DNA from: Brevibacterium atlanticum
GTDB taxonomy: Bacteria; Actinomycetota; Actinomycetes; Actinomycetales; Brevibacteriaceae
Reading direction: 5' to 3'
DNA length: 64,000 nt
NCBI RefSeq assembly: GCF_011617245.1
Contig: NZ_CP050152.1
Span: 310,001 to 374,000, forward strand
Position 1 is the first letter of the stretch; every line of letters starts with the position of its first letter. Below are positions 61,085 to 64,000 of this stretch, in pieces. The notes beneath the pieces were generated by a model. It saw only the letters and a program-made list of their open reading frames with translations, did no database searches and was not told the DNA's origin. Position numbers and translations under genes: made by a program.

Positions 61085-62530
61085 TTGCCCAGCGGAATCA
61101 CTGCCTTCGGAACTCACATCCCCTATTGGCGCCTGACGGGTGAGACCGTCAGCGACGCCCTGGGAGCGGGACCGAAGAAGAACGCGCGGTGCGTTGCCGG
61201 CTTTGACGAAGACACGACGACGATGGCCCTCGAAGCCGCTCGCGCGGCCCTGGCTGAAACGGATCGGTCGCGGATCGCCTCGCTCACTCTCGCCACTGGC
61301 TCCCCGACTTACGGGGCGAAGACGAACGCCACTGCCGTCCATGCCGCTCTCGGACTGCCGGCGACGACCTCGGCGATGGACGTCGGAGGGGCAGAGCGCA
61401 GCGGTCTGGCCGCACTGATCAATGCCATGCGCCTGCCCGGGGACAACCTCGTCGTGCTCTCCGACGTCGGCGTCGGTCCGGCCGGTTCATCCGACGAGGT
61501 GGGCCTCGGCGACGGTGCCGCGGCCTTCGTCGTCGGCACTGAGGACGGCGGGGCCCCTGCCGTCGAACTCCTGGCCCGGGCGAGCGTGACCGAGGAGTTC
61601 CTCGACCGCTGGAAGGCCCCGGGTGAGGCCTTCGCCAGCACCTGGGAGGAACGCTTCGGCCAGGACATCTACCACCGTCTCGGTGTCGAATCGGCCGCGG
61701 CGGCACTGGCCCAGGCCGGGCTCGAAGCCGGGCAGATCAGCGCTCATGTGTGCACCGGGCTCTCGGCGCGAGCCGTTCGCTCGGTCGTCAGAGCCGTCGG
61801 CGCGGCCGGAGTGGCGGCCGAGGACCTCACCTCGAGGATCGGCCGCCTCGGCGTCGCCCATGCCGGGGTCGCGCTCATCGACGCGATCGAGAGTGCGCAG
61901 GGCGGGGATGTCATTGCGCTGACTCTGCTCGCCGATGGTGCGGAGACGCTCATTCTCAGGGTCACAGACACCGGGGGCGCCGGTCAGGCCGTGAACGTGC
62001 GTGCACAGGTGGCCGCCGGCAACGACGGGCTGCGCTATACCGACTTCCTCAATTGGAAGGGACTGTTGGAGAAGCTCGGGCCCAGGCGACCGGCACCCTC
62101 CCGGGCGACGGCACCTCCTTCCCACCGGGAGCTGAGCTGGAAGTTCGGGTTCCGGGCGGATGTCTGCACCTCCTGCGGGACGAGGAACCTGCCGCCGCAG
62201 CGGGTATGTCTGCGCTGCGGTGCCGTCGATGCGATGGAGCAGGTGGCCATGGCCGACGTGCCCGGCACGATCGCGACGTTCACCATCGACCATCTCGCCT
62301 TCAGCCCCGCCCCTCCGGTCATCGGCGTGGTCATCGACTTCGACGGCGGAGGTCGGTTCCAATGTCAGCTCACCGACGCCGACCCGGACCAGGTGGCCAT
62401 CGGTCAGCGCGTGATCATGACATTCCGGGTGATGAGCGAGGCGGCAGGCATCAGCAACTATTTCTGGAAGGCCCGCCCTCTGCTCGGGGCGGATGAGACT
62501 CCCGCGCCCATCGGCCGGGACGGGAAGTGA
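61085..62530 (+). CDS. HMG-CoA synthase-like protein fused to DUF35 zinc-ribbon/OB-fold domain
   Basis: A 481-residue fusion. Residues 1-330 have the thiolase/HMG-CoA-synthase fold (ITAFGTHIPYWRLTGE, DEVGLGDGAAAFVVG, RIGRLGVAHAGVAL), and residues 345-470 are a DUF35 domain with a four-Cys zinc ribbon (CTSCGTRNLPP then CLRCG) and an OB-fold. Where catalysing members carry Cys the chain reads SAMDVGGAERSG, so the nucleophile is absent. TTG 61085 has AAGGAG 8 bases ahead. It is followed by a thiolase with an intact Cys; such sets form complexes in archaea, and in sterol degradation DUF35 partners an aldolase. The role here is probably structural or CoA-channelling. Confidence 0.85.
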   Translation: MPSGITAFGTHIPYWRLTGETVSDALGAGPKKNARCVAGFDEDTTTMALEAARAALAETDRSRIASLTLATGSPTYGAKTNATAVHAALGLPATTSAMDVGGAERSGLAALINAMRLPGDNLVVLSDVGVGPAGSSDEVGLGDGAAAFVVGTEDGGAPAVELLARASVTEEFLDRWKAPGEAFASTWEERFGQDIYHRLGVESAAAALAQAGLEAGQISAHVCTGLSARAVRSVVRAVGAAGVAAEDLTSRIGRLGVAHAGVALIDAIESAQGGDVIALTLLADGAETLILRVTDTGGAGQAVNVRAQVAAGNDGLRYTDFLNWKGLLEKLGPRRPAPSRATAPPSHRELSWKFGFRADVCTSCGTRNLPPQRVCLRCGAVDAMEQVAMADVPGTIATFTIDHLAFSPAPPVIGVVIDFDGGGRFQCQLTDADPDQVAIGQRVIMTFRVMSEAAGISNYFWKARPLLGADETPAPIGRDGK

Positions 62531-62539
62531 GGGTCGACG

Positions 62540-63733
62540 ATGTCGTCGCATGGAATCAAGGATCAGGTCGCCATCGTCGGGATGGGCTGCACGGACTTCG
62601 GCGAACGGTGGGACCGGTCGACTGCGGATCTCGCCGTCGACGCCGTCGAGGCGGCGTTCGCCTCGGCGGGGGTGACGAAGGACGACGTGGACGCCTACTG
62701 GTTGGGGACGCTGACCTCGGGGTTCTCCGGGATGACGCTCTCGGCTGCGCTCAAGCTCGACTACAAGCCGGTGACCCGGGTGGAGAACTTCTGCGCCTCC
62801 GGGTCCGAGGCCTTCCGCAACGCCTGCTATGCGGTGGCGTCGGGCGCCTACGATGTGGCGATGGCCGTCGGGGTTGAGAAGCTCAAGGATTCCGGCTATT
62901 CGGGTCTGCACCGGGAGGAGCCGCCGAATGCCGGCACGCTGGGGACCCTGACTGCGCCGGCGAGGTTCTCGATGCTCGCGCCGGCCTATGCGAACAAGTA
63001 CGGGGTCTCGCGCGATGACTTCAAGTCCGCGATGACCCGCACGGCGTGGAAGAACCACTACAACGGGGCGAGGAATCCGCGCGCCCAGTTCCGCGCCGAG
63101 GTTCCGGAGGAGAAGATCCGCAACAGTCCTCGCGTGGCTGGTGAGCTGGGGGTCTTCGACTGCGCCGGCGTCAGCGACGGCGGTGCGGCTGCGATCATCG
63201 TCCGCGCCGAGGACGCCTATGAGTATTCGGACAATCCGCTCTTCGTCAAGGCGCTCGCCTTCGCAGCGGGGCCGGGGACTGGGACGACGGATCCGGAGTT
63301 CGACTACACCTCGTTCGAAGAGGTCGTGCAGTCGGCGACCGATGCCTATGCCCAGGCCGGGATCGAGGAACCGCTCGAGGACCTCATGATGTGCGAGGTT
63401 CACGACTGCTTCACCCCGACCGAGCTGCTGCTCATGGAGGACCTCGGGTTCTCGAAGCGGGGGCAGGCCTGGTCGGACGCACTGGAGGACAAGTACGCCC
63501 TCGACGGCGAACTGCCGATCAACCCGGACGGCGGGCTCAAGAGCTTCGGGCATCCGATCGGCGCCTCGGGGCTGCGGATGCTGTTCGAGTGCTGGCTGCA
63601 GCTGCGCGGGGAAGCGCCCGAGGAACGGCGGATCGCTCAGCGGGGAAAGAAGTACGGGCTGACGCAGAACCTCGGCGGAGGGCCGGGGGAATGCGTCTCC
63701 TTCGTCGCGATCGTCGGAGCCGAGAAGGGATGA
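62540..63733 (+). CDS. Thiolase family protein (SCP-x/lipid-transfer-like)
   Basis: A 397-residue thiolase of the SCP-x group, cleaving 3-ketoacyl-CoA with CoA. The nucleophile Cys is in VENFCASGSEA near residue 87, the second site in EVHDCFTPTELL near 292 and GHPIGASG near 340. It starts 10 bases after the DUF35 fusion. Thiolases of this subgroup act on branched or sterol-derived ketoacyl-CoAs. The usual order of these genes beside SDR, MaoC and racemase genes supports a branched side-chain pathway. Confidence 0.9.
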   Translation: MSSHGIKDQVAIVGMGCTDFGERWDRSTADLAVDAVEAAFASAGVTKDDVDAYWLGTLTSGFSGMTLSAALKLDYKPVTRVENFCASGSEAFRNACYAVASGAYDVAMAVGVEKLKDSGYSGLHREEPPNAGTLGTLTAPARFSMLAPAYANKYGVSRDDFKSAMTRTAWKNHYNGARNPRAQFRAEVPEEKIRNSPRVAGELGVFDCAGVSDGGAAAIIVRAEDAYEYSDNPLFVKALAFAAGPGTGTTDPEFDYTSFEEVVQSATDAYAQAGIEEPLEDLMMCEVHDCFTPTELLLMEDLGFSKRGQAWSDALEDKYALDGELPINPDGGLKSFGHPIGASGLRMLFECWLQLRGEAPEERRIAQRGKKYGLTQNLGGGPGECVSFVAIVGAEKG

Positions 63734-63740
63734 GGTCGGC

Positions 63741-64000
63741 ATGAGTGAGTCCGCTTCGACCGATGACCGGGTTCTCCTCGAACAGAGGGGGCCGGTTGCT
63801 CTTATCACGCTCAACGATCCGAGCACCCTCAATGCGATGAACACGGAGATGTTCATGGCGCTGAGAGGTCGTCTCGAGGAGGTCGGTGAGGACGACTCGT
63901 GTTCGGTCGTCGTTCTCACCGGTGCCGGGCGAAGCTTCTGCAGCGGAAAGGACATGCGCGTCGCGGTGGATCCGCATCAGACCCCGACCGAGCGGCTGGG
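63741..64000 (+). CDS. Enoyl-CoA hydratase family protein (partial, cut by window end)
   Basis: ATG 63741, 7 bases after the thiolase stop, opens a frame that runs to the window end (86 codons seen). The start VLLEQRGPVALITLNDPSTLNAM and the oxyanion segment FCSGKDMRVAV are typical of the N-terminal half of crotonases. The catalytic part lies outside the window, so activity cannot be judged. Confidence 0.85.
   Translation, partial: MSESASTDDRVLLEQRGPVALITLNDPSTLNAMNTEMFMALRGRLEEVGEDDSCSVVVLTGAGRSFCSGKDMRVAVDPHQTPTERL

Noticed and set aside
61487-63955. 822-residue frame on the minus strand
   Set aside because: Antisense of the DUF35 fusion and thiolase genes; no family features.
1-64000. 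CRISPR arrays, tRNA/rRNA genes, insertion sequences and prophage genes
   Set aside because: No repeat-spacer pattern, tRNA-like clover leaf, transposase or phage structural gene was found by reading; a tool-based search was not possible.

Overview
The window is GC-rich and densely packed. Many genes overlap by ATGA or TGATG, GTG and TTG starts are used, and there is an IdeR/DtxR-type iron box and a rifampin ADP-ribosyltransferase. Together these point to an actinobacterium, most likely a Micrococcales relative such as Brevibacterium; the genus is an inference from gene content. Most of the window is a catabolic region for carboxylic acids handled as CoA thioesters, broken by an iron-uptake locus and several small regulatory modules. 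All readings were made by eye, without database searches.

Layout. 1-3361: VanZ/RDD membrane protein and an MMPL exporter. 3441-6633: a segment of visibly lower GC with an acyl-CoA ligase, a truncated sodium:solute symporter and a crotonase. 6749-18987: a ligase divergent from an eight-gene operon (acyl-CoA carboxylase beta and alpha, crotonase, TIGR03084 protein, AtuA-like protein, acyl-CoA dehydrogenase, ligase, TetR) resembling the acyclic-terpene (Atu) or leucine/isovalerate (Liu) pathways. Similar TAGTGAAT...TCACTTA boxes lie in its promoters and in those of the low-GC segment. 19241-23854: MarR/pirin, two tiny ORFs, Arr, a 20-residue peptide gene, an Nramp-like carrier, a GNAT. 23931-30224: tandem AraC regulator divergent from a siderophore-type binding protein and a heterodimeric ABC transporter, with an IdeR-like box between. 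30205-31642: MerR and aldo/keto reductase.

31859-43662: a TRAP transporter, GntR regulator, family III CoA-transferase, class I fumarase, two acyl-CoA dehydrogenases, a mesaconyl-C4-CoA hydratase-like protein and a 2-methylfumaryl-CoA isomerase-like protein. Read together this looks like uptake and oxidation of a C5 branched dicarboxylate (methylsuccinate, mesaconate or a relative) using two reactions best known from the 3-hydroxypropionate bi-cycle. An identical 16-bp-type box (one mismatch) stands before both halves.

43916-64000: an NDP-forming acyl-CoA synthetase with a complete Liv-type ABC importer, then a tightly coupled nine-gene leftward operon (SDR, two MaoC proteins, three acyl-CoA dehydrogenases, ligase, crotonase, alpha-methylacyl-CoA racemase-like protein). 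A double-TetR regulator is divergent from it, followed by an HMG-CoA-synthase-like/DUF35 fusion, a thiolase and a crotonase cut by the window end. The set is organised like actinobacterial sterol or isoprenoid side-chain beta-oxidation. The two outward promoters (before 43916 and 59632) share a 44-bp bipartite element, which ties the importer and the oxidation operon to one regulator.
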